The notes beneath the pieces are model-generated. The model did not search any database, was not told the DNA's origin, and saw only the letters and a program-made list of their open reading frames with translations. From assembly GCA_017483735.1 (NCBI GenBank), contig JAFUVF010000036.1, positions 1 to 64,000 of the forward strand: a DNA stretch of 64,000 nt, given 5' to 3'. Position numbers and translations under genes: made by a program. Origin of the DNA: Lachnospiraceae bacterium (GTDB lineage Bacteria; Bacillota; Clostridia; Lachnospirales; Lachnospiraceae). Below, in pieces: positions 1-6,652 of the stretch; position 1 is the stretch's first letter, and the number at the start of each line of letters is the position of its first letter.

Positions 1-22
1 ATGAGGTACTGTGAAACCGAAA

Positions 23-148
23 TGTCCACGGTTTGGGGTTTCATAAAATCGGCACTGTCCACAGGTTGGGGATGTCACCCGAGAAGGACTGTCCATGATA
101 TGGGGATGTGGTGCCGACCTAACCAAAAGCCGTGTCCATTATCTGGGG
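23..148. repeat. Four copies of a TGTCCA-N5-TGGGG motif
   Basis: The motif TGTCCA, five variable bases, then TGGGG occurs at 23-38, 56-71, 90-105 and 133-148, always with exactly five bases between the halves; start-to-start steps are 33, 34 and 43 bases. Within each copy CCA and TGG form a short inverted repeat. One frame stays open from base 1 to a stop at 151-153, but its product looks like no protein I know, and the copies fall in all three frames, so coding conservation does not explain them. This lies just before the small prophage genes. Function is unknown; a protein-binding array or a run of tiny genes are both possible. Confidence 0.6.
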
Positions 149-162
149 TATAGTTTAGCCGT

Positions 163-348
163 ATGAATCAGATTGAAGTGGTTGAGAAACTTAATGATAT
201 AGTGTGTGAACAGGCGAAGATAATAGATGAGCTCTATATAATCCTCGCCCAGCATATACAACCCGAGGACATAGCAGGTATGTCTGTCATAGACAGGATG
301 CAGAGGGTAGCAAACACAAGAAACGAGATAGGAGGAAATGAGAGATGA
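163..348 (+). CDS. Small prophage protein, unknown function
   Basis: A 61-residue acidic protein, predicted mostly helical, with no signal peptide or membrane segment. It overlaps the next gene by four bases (ATGA), a translational coupling arrangement, and lies just upstream of the tail-fibre gene, so it is probably a minor structural or assembly protein of the prophage. There is no good ribosome binding site before its ATG, so it may be read by re-initiation from upstream translation outside the window. I do not recognise a family. Confidence 0.5.
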   Translation: MNQIEVVEKLNDIVCEQAKIIDELYIILAQHIQPEDIAGMSVIDRMQRVANTRNEIGGNER

Positions 349-530
349 TTACATACGACAAATCAGAGATGGCAATGAGGGATAAACCGTTTTCATTTAA
401 AGGCAAATCCACAGACACAAAGCCCACAGGAAGCTATGACGGGATAGAAATATTAAACGGTTCGTCATTTCTGGAAATTGATACAAAAGCAATCTTTTTT
501 TACGACAAAGAGAATGAATCTTGGACATAA
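345..530 (+). CDS. Small prophage protein next to tail fibre, unknown function
   Basis: A 61-residue protein preceded by GGAGG at a usable distance. It contains a Gly/Ser-rich centre and ends in an aromatic, acidic stretch (YDKENESWT). The composition suggests a small beta-rich protein. It overlaps the upstream gene by four bases and sits 14 bases before the tail-fibre start, so all three are probably co-transcribed late prophage genes. Short proteins of this kind are common beside tail genes in Lachnospiraceae prophages, but I cannot name a family from sequence alone. Confidence 0.5.
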   Translation: MITYDKSEMAMRDKPFSFKGKSTDTKPTGSYDGIEILNGSSFLEIDTKAIFFYDKENESWT

Positions 531-544
531 GGAGGTAATGTAAT

Positions 545-2317
545 ATGGCTTTGACAGCTGAAGAGGCTCTTGCTATTTCAGAGAAATATACTGCCGATAC
601 TGTAAAAGGTATGGGTGCAATTAAAGGCGATAAAGGCGACAAGGGTGACAGAGGAGAAAAAGGCGAAAAGGGAGATACCGGTGCACAAGGTCCGCAGGGT
701 GTCAAGGGCGACCAAGGTGTTCAGGGACAGCAGGGAGCACAAGGTATCCAAGGCATACAGGGCGAAAAAGGAGATACCGGCGCACAGGGTATCCAAGGTA
801 TCCAAGGCATCAAAGGCGATAAGGGCGATGACGGCTATCCGTTCTTGATCTATAAGCAGTATGATGACATTTCAGAGTACGATCCTGCCGACTTCCCGGA
901 AATCGGTTTAATGTTCATGGTTATGGTCATGGATACAGACCCGGACACCGGAGAAAACATCGGCTATCCTGTATATCGCTACACTGGGGAGGGCGATCCT
1001 GCCTACTCTCTCGTTATCCACATGAACACGCAGGGTGTTAAGGGAGAAAAGGGAGATAAGGGAGACCAGGGAGAGCAAGGCATCCAGGGAGAACCCGGAC
1101 CAAAAGGAGACAAAGGCGACCAGGGAGAACAGGGTATTCAAGGCGAGCAGGGTGTTCAAGGAGTACAAGGAGCACAGGGCGAGCAGGGAATACAAGGCCC
1201 GCAGGGAGAGGAAGGCTTCTCTCCGTCAGCCACAGTCACACAGCTCTCTGACGGCGCAGAGATCGAGATAACCGATAAGAACGGCACGACAAAGGCTACG
1301 GTTAAGAATGTCAGCGGTGAATTGATACCGAGCGTGAGCAAGTATCAGACGGGAGTAGTGAGCAATCCTGCTCTAACGGAGTCAAAAAGATATGCCGCCG
1401 TATCAATTACATTCAACACTCCTATGCCCGATACTGATTATGTGGTGACATTTGATAGAGAAGATATGAATTGGGCTGATACTACAATTCAAGTATCTGC
1501 TACGAATAAGACGGTCAATGGTTTCAAACTTTTGTTCTCAAATGTTACATCAACCACAACGGCAGAGGGAGCTTTCAAGGTATATTGGAAAGCCTTCAAA
1601 CTCATAACCGATGCCGCTTTACTTGCAGACGAGGCGGCTATACAGACCAATGCGGATAACATAGCGGCTATACAGGCAGTAATACCGAGTGGGGCAAGTA
1701 GCACAGACCCTCTTATAAATGAGAGCAGGGTGTTGGTCAAAGCAAAGAATTATATTTCAACACAAACAGACCTTGACACCCTAACAACACCACAAATGGT
1801 AACATTTGCGGCGGCATCGGCGGTTAAGAACGGTCCCAGTCCTGCAAGTAGTGGCGAATTGATTGTTATGGCTTCCACCCCTTATATCGTACAGTTGTTT
1901 AGGAGTTCTACTTCGGACAAATTGTATGAGAGAATGACTACGGGTGGAACTTGGACCGAATGGAGACAGATTATCAGAAATGCCGACCTCACCTCTTCCG
2001 TAACTTCGGGAAGTACTGCTCCTATAACGAGTGGGGGAGTGTATAGTGCGTTGCAAAGAACTGCCTTGAGTAGTGGAGATTTAAATGATTTGAGAACCGA
2101 GGGCAAGTATAAAGGCAACGGACAAACATCAATATCTAATATGCCAGCTACAACTATTACGCATCAATGGACACTTGATGTATTACAAACGAGTGATGGA
2201 TGTTTTCAGATATTATATTCGGGTGCGACACTATCCGACGGTTCAGTACACAAATGGCACAGACAATGCTATAACTGGGGTACTCGCACTTGGACATCTT
2301 GGACAAAAGAATTTTAA
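545..2317 (+). CDS. Collagen-like phage tail fibre with pyocin-knob-like C-terminus
   Basis: A 590-residue protein with a clear GGAGG site eight bases before the ATG. Residues about 25-98 and 165-228 are Gly-X-Y collagen repeats (units such as GDKGDKGDR and GAQGIQGIQ). They flank an insert of about 67 residues without repeats, and are followed by a beta-rich middle region. Two stretches near 392-475 and 505-590 share the aromatic pattern of pyocin-knob domains, which are found in phage receptor-binding fibres (W-T-E-W-R near 475, W-T-S-W-T at the end). It probably trimerises and recognises the host surface. Several open frames on the other strand and frame here are by-products of the collagen repeats. 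Confidence 0.85.
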   Translation: MALTAEEALAISEKYTADTVKGMGAIKGDKGDKGDRGEKGEKGDTGAQGPQGVKGDQGVQGQQGAQGIQGIQGEKGDTGAQGIQGIQGIKGDKGDDGYPFLIYKQYDDISEYDPADFPEIGLMFMVMVMDTDPDTGENIGYPVYRYTGEGDPAYSLVIHMNTQGVKGEKGDKGDQGEQGIQGEPGPKGDKGDQGEQGIQGEQGVQGVQGAQGEQGIQGPQGEEGFSPSATVTQLSDGAEIEITDKNGTTKATVKNVSGELIPSVSKYQTGVVSNPALTESKRYAAVSITFNTPMPDTDYVVTFDREDMNWADTTIQVSATNKTVNGFKLLFSNVTSTTTAEGAFKVYWKAFKLITDAALLADEAAIQTNADNIAAIQAVIPSGASSTDPLINESRVLVKAKNYISTQTDLDTLTTPQMVTFAAASAVKNGPSPASSGELIVMASTPYIVQLFRSSTSDKLYERMTTGGTWTEWRQIIRNADLTSSVTSGSTAPITSGGVYSALQRTALSSGDLNDLRTEGKYKGNGQTSISNMPATTITHQWTLDVLQTSDGCFQILYSGATLSDGSVHKWHRQCYNWGTRTWTSWTKEF

Positions 2318-2354
2318 CCCCCACCCCATAGTAGGGTTATAGGAGAATAAATAA

Positions 2355-2392
2355 AATAACAAGGCTTCGGAGCAATCCGAGGTCTTGTTATT
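2355..2392 (+). terminator. Strong intrinsic terminator after the tail fibre
   Basis: A stem of about 17 base pairs with two G-U wobbles (AATAACAAGGCTTCGGA and its partner) is closed by a GCAA tetraloop at 2372-2375. It ends the tail transcript before the toxin-antitoxin block. Confidence 0.85.
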
Positions 2393-2493
2393 TATACGGC
2401 TTGAATCAATGTCAGTAAGTTAAGGGAAATGGTAAGGAAAAATTTGGCATTGCATAATAATCTAATAAATCTGAAACAAACCTGCAGGTGTCG

Positions 2494-2534
2494 TTGACAA
2501 TCCTTACAACACATATTATAATATGTGTTGTAAG
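2494..2534 (+). promoter_or_regulatory. Promoter and palindromic operator of hicAB module 1
   Basis: TTGACA at 2494-2499 is followed after exactly 17 bases by TATAAT at 2517-2522. A perfect 32-base palindrome (2503-2534, half-site CTTACAACACATATTA) covers the spacer, the -10 box and the start region, and its right arm includes part of the ribosome binding site. This is the expected position for autorepression by the HicB antitoxin. Confidence 0.85.
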
Positions 2535-2542
2535 GAGCTAAA

Positions 2543-2740
2543 ATGAAAGGATATTCATCAAAAGAGATAATCAAGATACTCGAAGCGGATGGATGGTATT
2601 TAGTCAGGATAAAGGGCGATCATTACCACTTCAAACATCCGACCAAAAGAGGTATAGTGACAGTGCCACACCCAAACAGGAATCTTAAGGCAGGAACACT
2701 AAAGAGTATTGAAAAGCAGTCGGGGCTTAAGTTTAATTAA
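2543..2740 (+). CDS. hicA: HicA family mRNA interferase toxin (module 1)
   Basis: A 65-residue protein with the compact HicA double-stranded-RNA-binding-like fold: an N-terminal helix (SSKEIIKILEADGW), a strand with the catalytic His region GDHYHFKHP, the TVPHP strand, and a C-terminal helix ending SIEKQSGLKF. HicA toxins cleave mRNA without the ribosome and are neutralised by HicB. It starts nine bases after TAAGGAG, and hicB follows 29 bases later. It is the first of three hicAB pairs lying between the prophage tail and lysis genes, probably as a stability or defence cargo. Confidence 0.88.
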   Translation: MKGYSSKEIIKILEADGWYLVRIKGDHYHFKHPTKRGIVTVPHPNRNLKAGTLKSIEKQSGLKFN

Positions 2741-2769
2741 GTCCTAGGCACAATGGAGGTATACACTAT

Positions 2770-3177
2770 ATGAAAAAAAAGTTACCCAATACATACTGTT
2801 TCCCAGCGGTATTTACTTATGAAGACGGGCAGATATCGGTTGTATTTTATGATATTGAGCTCGCAACCTGTGGCGATGATGATACAGATGCGCTATATAT
2901 GGCGAGGGACGCTTTAGGCGGTAGACTGGAATTGATGGAGGAATACGGAGAAAAAATCCCGAATCCTACAGCATTGGCTGAAATACCGTTAAAAGATAAC
3001 CAAAAAGCAGTATTGATTGATGTTTATATGCCTGCAATAAGGATGGAGGGAATAAATAAATCTGTTAAGCGGACAGTAACTCTTCCGGCCTGGTTAAATG
3101 CGAAGGCGCTGGAATATAATATGAATTTTTCACAAGTGCTTCAGGAAGCACTAAAGGAAAAACTGGGTATTGCCTGA
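2770..3177 (+). CDS. hicB: HicB family antitoxin with ribbon-helix-helix tail (module 1)
   Basis: A 135-residue antitoxin. Residues 1-90 form the partly degraded RNase-H-like HicB domain that covers HicA (FTYEDGQISVVFYDIE; the A-R-D-A-L-G-G helix). The last 35 residues read as a ribbon-helix-helix DNA-binding domain: the strand RTVTLPAWL, then two helices ending VLQEALKEKLGIA. This tail should bind the palindrome at 2503-2534. The end of the gene and the sequence after it closely resemble those of modules 2 and 3. GGAGG lies upstream of the ATG. Confidence 0.87.
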   Translation: MKKKLPNTYCFPAVFTYEDGQISVVFYDIELATCGDDDTDALYMARDALGGRLELMEEYGEKIPNPTALAEIPLKDNQKAVLIDVYMPAIRMEGINKSVKRTVTLPAWLNAKALEYNMNFSQVLQEALKEKLGIA

Positions 3178-3203
3178 AAAATTTCACAACAGATATTCAC
3201 AGA

Positions 3204-3230
3204 AGGAGCCGGGATTGTCCGGCTCCTTTT
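3204..3230 (+). terminator. Intrinsic terminator after hicAB module 1
   Basis: A nine-base-pair stem, AGGAGCCGG with CCGGCTCCT, has a GATTGT loop and is followed by a run of T. The sequence is closely repeated after module 2. Confidence 0.88.
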
Positions 3231-3273
3231 TATGCTTGAATAAAGAAAACATCAGGTTTTCCACGAACAGTAC

Positions 3274-3302
3274 TTGACAAATACACACTAAATGTGTATT
3301 AT
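3274..3302 (+). promoter_or_regulatory. Promoter and operator of hicAB module 2
   Basis: TTGACA at 3274-3279 and TATTAT at 3297-3302 are 17 bases apart. Between and into the -10 box lies the inverted repeat AATACACA / TGTGTATT (3280-3287 and 3293-3300) with a five-base centre. The position matches the module 1 operator but the sequence differs. Confidence 0.82.
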
Positions 3303-3324
3303 ATACTTGTAAGGAGAAATGAAA

Positions 3325-3498
3325 ATGAAGCAGCGGGACTTGATAAAAAAACTTGAAAAAGCCGGTTTTGAATTTGAAAGGCACGGTTCAGATCACGATG
3401 TATATAAGCGAGGGAGTGATGAAGAACAGGTGCCAAGGCACAGAGAAATAAAAGAACCGCTTGCAAAGCATATAATCAGGAAATGGGGGCTTAAATAA
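3325..3498 (+). CDS. hicA: HicA family mRNA interferase toxin (module 2), short
   Basis: A 57-residue HicA of minimal size. It has the N-terminal helix KQRDLIKKLEKAGFEFER, the His-bearing strand HGSDHDVYKR, the VPRHREI strand and a final helix ending KWGLK. The start at 3325 is preferred over the in-frame ATG at 3319, because AAGGAG at 3311-3316 is eight bases from 3325 but only two from 3319. hicB of the same module follows 33 bases later. The pattern around the catalytic His (G-S-D-H rather than G-S-H) resembles module 1 (G-D-H) with one extra residue. Confidence 0.86.
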   Translation: MKQRDLIKKLEKAGFEFERHGSDHDVYKRGSDEEQVPRHREIKEPLAKHIIRKWGLK

Positions 3499-3531
3499 AG
3501 CCCCTGCAGCATAAATATAAAGGAGGTTTAT

Positions 3532-3945
3532 ATGGTAGTAGCTTATCCGGTATTATTTACCAGAACTAATGATGAAAAAGATACATATTTAGTCTATATT
3601 CCCGATATTGACGGGGCGACAGAAGGATATGGCTTGTCTGATGCCATTAAAATGGCAAGAGATTATATTGGAGGCGCACTCTACCACAAGAATGAGGAGG
3701 AATATCCTTGTTCCGGAGATATCAAAAAAATAAAGCCTTCATCCAGTATATTTCAAAATGAAGGAGAGACATTTACTTCCATAGTAGATGTTGATATGGA
3801 AGCGTATGAAAGAATGATTGACAATAAGACAGTAAGGCGCAACGTGAGTCTGCCTAATTGGCTGAATCAGGAAGTGGAAAAGAAACATATCAACGTATCC
3901 AGAGTGCTTCAGGAAGCTCTAAAGGAAAAACTGGGTATTGCCTGA
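3532..3945 (+). CDS. hicB: HicB family antitoxin with ribbon-helix-helix tail (module 2)
   Basis: A 137-residue antitoxin with the same two-part plan as module 1: a HicB domain (YLVYIPDIDGATEGYG; KMARDYIGGALYH) and a C-terminal ribbon-helix-helix. The DNA-contact strand here is RRNVSLPNWL, differing from RTVTLP in module 1, while the last 13 residues, VLQEALKEKLGIA, are identical. Expected role: bind and inhibit the HicA of the same module and repress its promoter. AGGAGG precedes the ATG. Confidence 0.86.
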   Translation: MVVAYPVLFTRTNDEKDTYLVYIPDIDGATEGYGLSDAIKMARDYIGGALYHKNEEEYPCSGDIKKIKPSSSIFQNEGETFTSIVDVDMEAYERMIDNKTVRRNVSLPNWLNQEVEKKHINVSRVLQEALKEKLGIA

Positions 3946-3974
3946 AAACCTTCACAACAGATATCCACAGGAGG

Positions 3975-3997
3975 AGCCGGGATTGCCCGGCTTTTTC
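3975..3997 (+). terminator. Intrinsic terminator after hicAB module 2
   Basis: The stem AGCCGGG / CCCGGCT has loop ATTG and is followed by TTTT. It is related to the terminator at 3204-3230 but shortened on the 3' side. Confidence 0.78.
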
Positions 3998-4051
3998 CAC
4001 ATACGCCAATGCAAATAAAGATAAATAATTTATATAAATTATATGAAATGC

Positions 4052-4080
4052 TTGACATTATATAAATTATATAATATACT
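4052..4080 (+). promoter_or_regulatory. Promoter and operator of hicAB module 3
   Basis: TTGACA at 4052-4057 and TATACT at 4075-4080 are 17 bases apart. A 19-base palindrome with one central unpaired base (ATTATATAA, A, TTATATAAT; 4057-4075) fills the spacer. A partial second copy (TATATAAATTATAT) lies just upstream at 4031-4044, which could be a second operator. Confidence 0.8.
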
Positions 4081-4104
4081 TATTATTGTAAGGAGGCAAG
4101 TTAA

Positions 4105-4290
4105 ATGGACATGGATGGAAAAGAACTTCTAAAACTTATGAGAAATAATGATTGGGAAGAGGTAAGGGTTGAAGGAAGTCACCACATCATGAAAAAAGGA
4201 AATAAAGAGATAAGTGTTCCGGTTCACGGAAGCAAAAGTATTAAAAAAGGCTTGCTAAACAAAATCCTAAAGGATGCGGGGCTGAAATAA
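4105..4290 (+). CDS. hicA: HicA family mRNA interferase toxin (module 3)
   Basis: A 61-residue HicA with the classic motif GSHHIMKK around the catalytic His, a short basic strand (EISVPVHGSKSIKKG) and a C-terminal helix ending ILKDAGLK. AAGGAGG ends eight bases before the ATG. An in-frame ATG two codons downstream is a weaker alternative start. hicB of module 3 begins 29 bases after the stop, as in module 1. Confidence 0.88.
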   Translation: MDMDGKELLKLMRNNDWEEVRVEGSHHIMKKGNKEISVPVHGSKSIKKGLLNKILKDAGLK

Positions 4291-4319
4291 AGCCCCAGAT
4301 TCAAAGAAAGGAGCGGACA

Positions 4320-4700
4320 ATGAAAACAATATATCCTGCAATAGTTCACAATGAAGATGATGGATTATGGATCGAGTTTCCCGATCTGCCAGGCTGCTAC
4401 ACACAGGGGGATGACATAGAGGAGCTTCTGAACAATGCCGAGGAGGCATTAGGAGCATTTCTCGCAGTAAAAATGGATTATGCGGAAAAGATACCAAAAG
4501 CTTCAAAGATTGAGGATATTAAAACCTCTGAAACAAAGACATATATATCTACGGACATAAACAAGTATCATAAGGACACAAAGGCAGTAAAAAAGATGAT
4601 CTCAATTCCTGCGTGGCTCGTAAATGAAGCTGAAAAGGAGAAATTGAGCTTGTCGAAAGTGCTTCAGGAAGCCCTAAAGGAAAAACTTGGCATTGCCTGA
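4320..4700 (+). CDS. hicB: HicB family antitoxin with ribbon-helix-helix tail (module 3)
   Basis: A 126-residue antitoxin. The N-terminal domain carries the best-conserved HicB signature of the three (GLWIEFPDLPGCYTQGDD, then the helix EELLNNAEEALGAFL). The C-terminal ribbon-helix-helix has the contact strand KKMISIPAWL and the same VLQEALKEKLGIA end as modules 1 and 2. AAGGAG lies before the ATG. It probably represses the AT-rich palindrome at 4057-4075. Confidence 0.88.
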   Translation: MKTIYPAIVHNEDDGLWIEFPDLPGCYTQGDDIEELLNNAEEALGAFLAVKMDYAEKIPKASKIEDIKTSETKTYISTDINKYHKDTKAVKKMISIPAWLVNEAEKEKLSLSKVLQEALKEKLGIA

Positions 4701-4756
4701 AAAAGGAACAAAAAGGAACGCTGACATATGTTATTATGATACTGTGAAATTGAAGG

Positions 4757-4785
4757 GAGCGGAGCTGAAAAGCCCCGCTCTTTTT
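4757..4785 (+). terminator. Intrinsic terminator before the lysis cassette
   Basis: GAGCGG pairs with CCGCTC (4757-4762 and 4775-4780), with further partial pairing inside, followed by TTTTT. It separates hicAB module 3 from the lysis genes. Confidence 0.8.
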
Positions 4786-4814
4786 GTATACAAAATTAAG
4801 ACAAGGAGAAAACA

Positions 4815-5120
4815 ATGGAATACGTTTCAATCGAGGTACACAACGAGTTTGCCGCCCGTATGAAGGAGGAAAACGACAGACAGAACCACAGGATAAGCAG
4901 TCTCGAGGATGGACAAAAACAAATAAATGAGCTTATATCCTCCGTGAAGGTTCTGGCTGTAAATATGGAGAACATGGCAAAGGAGCAGGCTAAGCAGGGA
5001 GAAAGGCTGGAAGCTATAGAGCAGAAACCGGCTAAGCATTGGGACACGGTTATAGCCTGCCTGATAACCGGAATAGTCGGAGCAGTATTGACCGCCGCCA
5101 TATCAGGCATTTTTCATTAG
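4815..5120 (+). CDS. XhlA-like phage lysis protein
   Basis: A 101-residue protein with a long amphipathic coiled coil (residues about 10-75, rich in Glu, Lys and Gln) and a single C-terminal membrane helix (about 78-98, VIACLITGIVGAVLTAAISGIF). This is the plan of XhlA (haemolysin-type) proteins, which sit in the membrane and help holin and endolysin release in clostridial and Bacillus phages. It opens a four-gene cassette with a second membrane protein, a holin and an endolysin. AAGGAG precedes the start. Confidence 0.75.
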   Translation: MEYVSIEVHNEFAARMKEENDRQNHRISSLEDGQKQINELISSVKVLAVNMENMAKEQAKQGERLEAIEQKPAKHWDTVIACLITGIVGAVLTAAISGIFH

Positions 5121-5129
5121 GAGGGGCCT

Positions 5130-5435
5130 ATGCGATGCAGGAACTGTAAATACTACAAGGAGTATATGAAGATCAGACGGAAAAAGAACGCCGGAAAATT
5201 CTTCAAAGCCCTGCTTATGGCAGTAGAAATCCACGGGATGATATGTGTATCAATGTCATATATCCTGGCATGGGTGGAAAGGATGAATGTCGTGGAAGGA
5301 GTATCCACCACCATAGTCACAGAGATAATTGCACCTGTGATAGTGTACGGAGCCACAAAAACCATAGAAAACATATTCGAGAAGAATAAGCTCTCCTTCT
5401 CGGAGCCGATAAAGGAGGAAAACAGTCATGAATGA
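5130..5435 (+). CDS. Small membrane protein of the lysis cassette
   Basis: A 101-residue protein starting MRCRNCKYY, a Cys-X2-Cys pair followed by a basic helix, then two likely membrane segments (about 28-48 and 58-80) and a charged tail. It overlaps the next gene by eight bases and follows the XhlA-like gene by nine, so it belongs to the lysis cassette and may be a holin or holin partner. I do not recognise a named family. The CxxC pair resembles half of a zinc site and may be structural. Confidence 0.55.
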   Translation: MRCRNCKYYKEYMKIRRKKNAGKFFKALLMAVEIHGMICVSMSYILAWVERMNVVEGVSTTIVTEIIAPVIVYGATKTIENIFEKNKLSFSEPIKEENSHE

Positions 5436-5736
5436 GATACTTTTTGATTTGCTGCTCGCAGTTCTGATTTTCATATCAGTCATAATCACAAGATATGTGA
5501 TACCGCTCTTAAAGGAATGGATTGAGAATATCAAGGATGAAAGACTTCGGAAAGCTGTAAAGGATGCCGTACAGATGGCGGAGCAGACCATTACGGCATC
5601 ACATTCCGGAAAAGAGAAGCTGGCCAAGGTTAAGGATATGCTCAAACTTATGCTCATAAAGAAAAATATCACTATGTCGGATGAGCAGCTTACCACACTT
5701 ATTGAGTCGGCTGTTTATGCAATGAAAAAGGAGTAA
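5428..5736 (+). CDS. Phage holin, LLH family
   Basis: A 102-residue protein with one N-terminal membrane helix (about 4-27), then an amphipathic cytoplasmic helix (LKEWIENIKDERLRKAVKDA) and a basic C-terminal domain. This arrangement is typical of the LLH-type phage holins. The holin sets the time of lysis by opening the membrane to the endolysin encoded four bases downstream. GGAGG lies before the start, within the end of the previous gene. Confidence 0.78.
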   Translation: MNEILFDLLLAVLIFISVIITRYVIPLLKEWIENIKDERLRKAVKDAVQMAEQTITASHSGKEKLAKVKDMLKLMLIKKNITMSDEQLTTLIESAVYAMKKE

Positions 5737-5739
5737 GAT

Positions 5740-6480
5740 ATGGCAACACAAACACAGATTGATGAATTTATAGGAAAAATTGCGCCTATAGCACAGAGAC
5801 AGGCGGCAAAGCACAATAATAAAATATTCGTTTCCGTATGTATAGCGCAGGCGTGCTGTGAATCCGGCTATGGTACATCCGGGAAGATGATAAATGCCAA
5901 TGCGGTATTTGGAATAAAAGTCGGATGCAGCAAATATCATTTTGGGACAGCATGGAAGGATAAAGCATATTCCACAGTCACAAAGGAATGCTACGATGGG
6001 AAAACTTACCAGAATATAACGGATATGTTCAGGGCATACGACAGCCTAGAGGATTCCGTGGAGGATTATTTTGACCTCCTGACGGTGGCAAGCCGCTATA
6101 AGTACGCTCTAAACCAGTCAAGCCCCCTTGCCTGCATCCAGGGTATACAGAAAGCCCCGTATGCGACAGCTCCCGATTATGTGACTACGATAATGAGCAT
6201 CATTAAAAACAGGAATCTTACAAAGTATGATGTTGCACCGGTGCAACAACCTATAGAGATGCCACAGGTAGCAGGACAGGGTGGGGAGTATTATCCGGCG
6301 TACAAGGGAACCTCTCCGAGCATAGTAAATGCGCTGGCAGCTGTCGGGGAAAAGGATACATCCTATAAGCACAGACAAAAGATTGCCGCAGCCAATGGAT
6401 TTGCAAATTACTGCGGTAAGACTATGGAAAATTTGGAGATGGTGCGGATGCTCAAAGACGGAAAGCTTAAGAGGGCATAA
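5740..6480 (+). CDS. Endolysin: glucosaminidase with C-terminal wall-binding motif
   Basis: A 246-residue protein. Residues about 5-155 are a GH73-type endo-beta-N-acetylglucosaminidase domain, with CIAQACCESGYGTS carrying the likely catalytic Glu and FGIKVGC and MFRAYDS as further family motifs. After a linker, residues about 194-246 (SIVNALAAVGEKDTSYKHR through MLKDGKLKRA) match a short cell-wall-binding module seen in clostridial lysins. There is no signal peptide, consistent with release through the holin next door. It is the last prophage gene, and its stop is 54 bases from the attachment-site tRNA fragment. Confidence 0.86.
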   Translation: MATQTQIDEFIGKIAPIAQRQAAKHNNKIFVSVCIAQACCESGYGTSGKMINANAVFGIKVGCSKYHFGTAWKDKAYSTVTKECYDGKTYQNITDMFRAYDSLEDSVEDYFDLLTVASRYKYALNQSSPLACIQGIQKAPYATAPDYVTTIMSIIKNRNLTKYDVAPVQQPIEMPQVAGQGGEYYPAYKGTSPSIVNALAAVGEKDTSYKHRQKIAAANGFANYCGKTMENLEMVRMLKDGKLKRA

Positions 6481-6533
6481 AAACCAAATGTCCGCAAAAT
6501 GACGAGAAAATGTGATAAAAACGGCGTTGAAAT

Positions 6534-6582
6534 ACTGGCTACGGACCAGAAGGTCGAGGGTTCGAATCCTTTTGCGCACGCA
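6534..6582 (+). other. tRNA-Arg(ACG) 3' fragment, probable prophage attachment site
   Basis: These 49 bases fold as the 3' part of a tRNA: anticodon arm (ACTGG, loop CTACGGA, CCAGA) with anticodon ACG, variable loop AGGTC, T arm (GAGGG, loop TTCGAAT, CCTTT), then TGCGCAC, the 3' acceptor strand, and GCA. No D arm or 5' acceptor strand precedes it: the upstream bases belong to the prophage. A partial tRNA at the edge of a prophage is the classic trace of tyrosine-integrase insertion into the 3' end of a tRNA gene; the intact tRNA should lie at the other prophage end, outside the window. Confidence 0.78.
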
Positions 6583-6587
6583 AGGTA

Positions 6588-6652
6588 AATATATGGGATG
6601 GGGCTTTCTGCCCCATCCCATATATTCGTTTGCGTTCGAAAGGACGCAAACG
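6588..6652. terminator. Two consecutive hairpins after the attachment site
   Basis: A perfect 17-base-pair stem (arms 6588-6604 and 6610-6626, loop TTTCT) is directly followed by an 11-base-pair stem with a GAAA tetraloop (6627-6637 and 6642-6652). The first may end transcription of the original tRNA in either direction, although the T-run is short. Confidence 0.55.

Noticed and set aside
578-1341. Several open frames on the minus strand and in another plus frame within the tail fibre gene
   Set aside because: They mirror the Gly-X-Y repeats, have repetitive low-complexity products and no ribosome binding sites.
5256-5696. Minus-strand open frame of 146 codons opposite the holin genes
   Set aside because: It is antisense to two overlapping membrane protein genes in a tight cassette and has no supporting signals.
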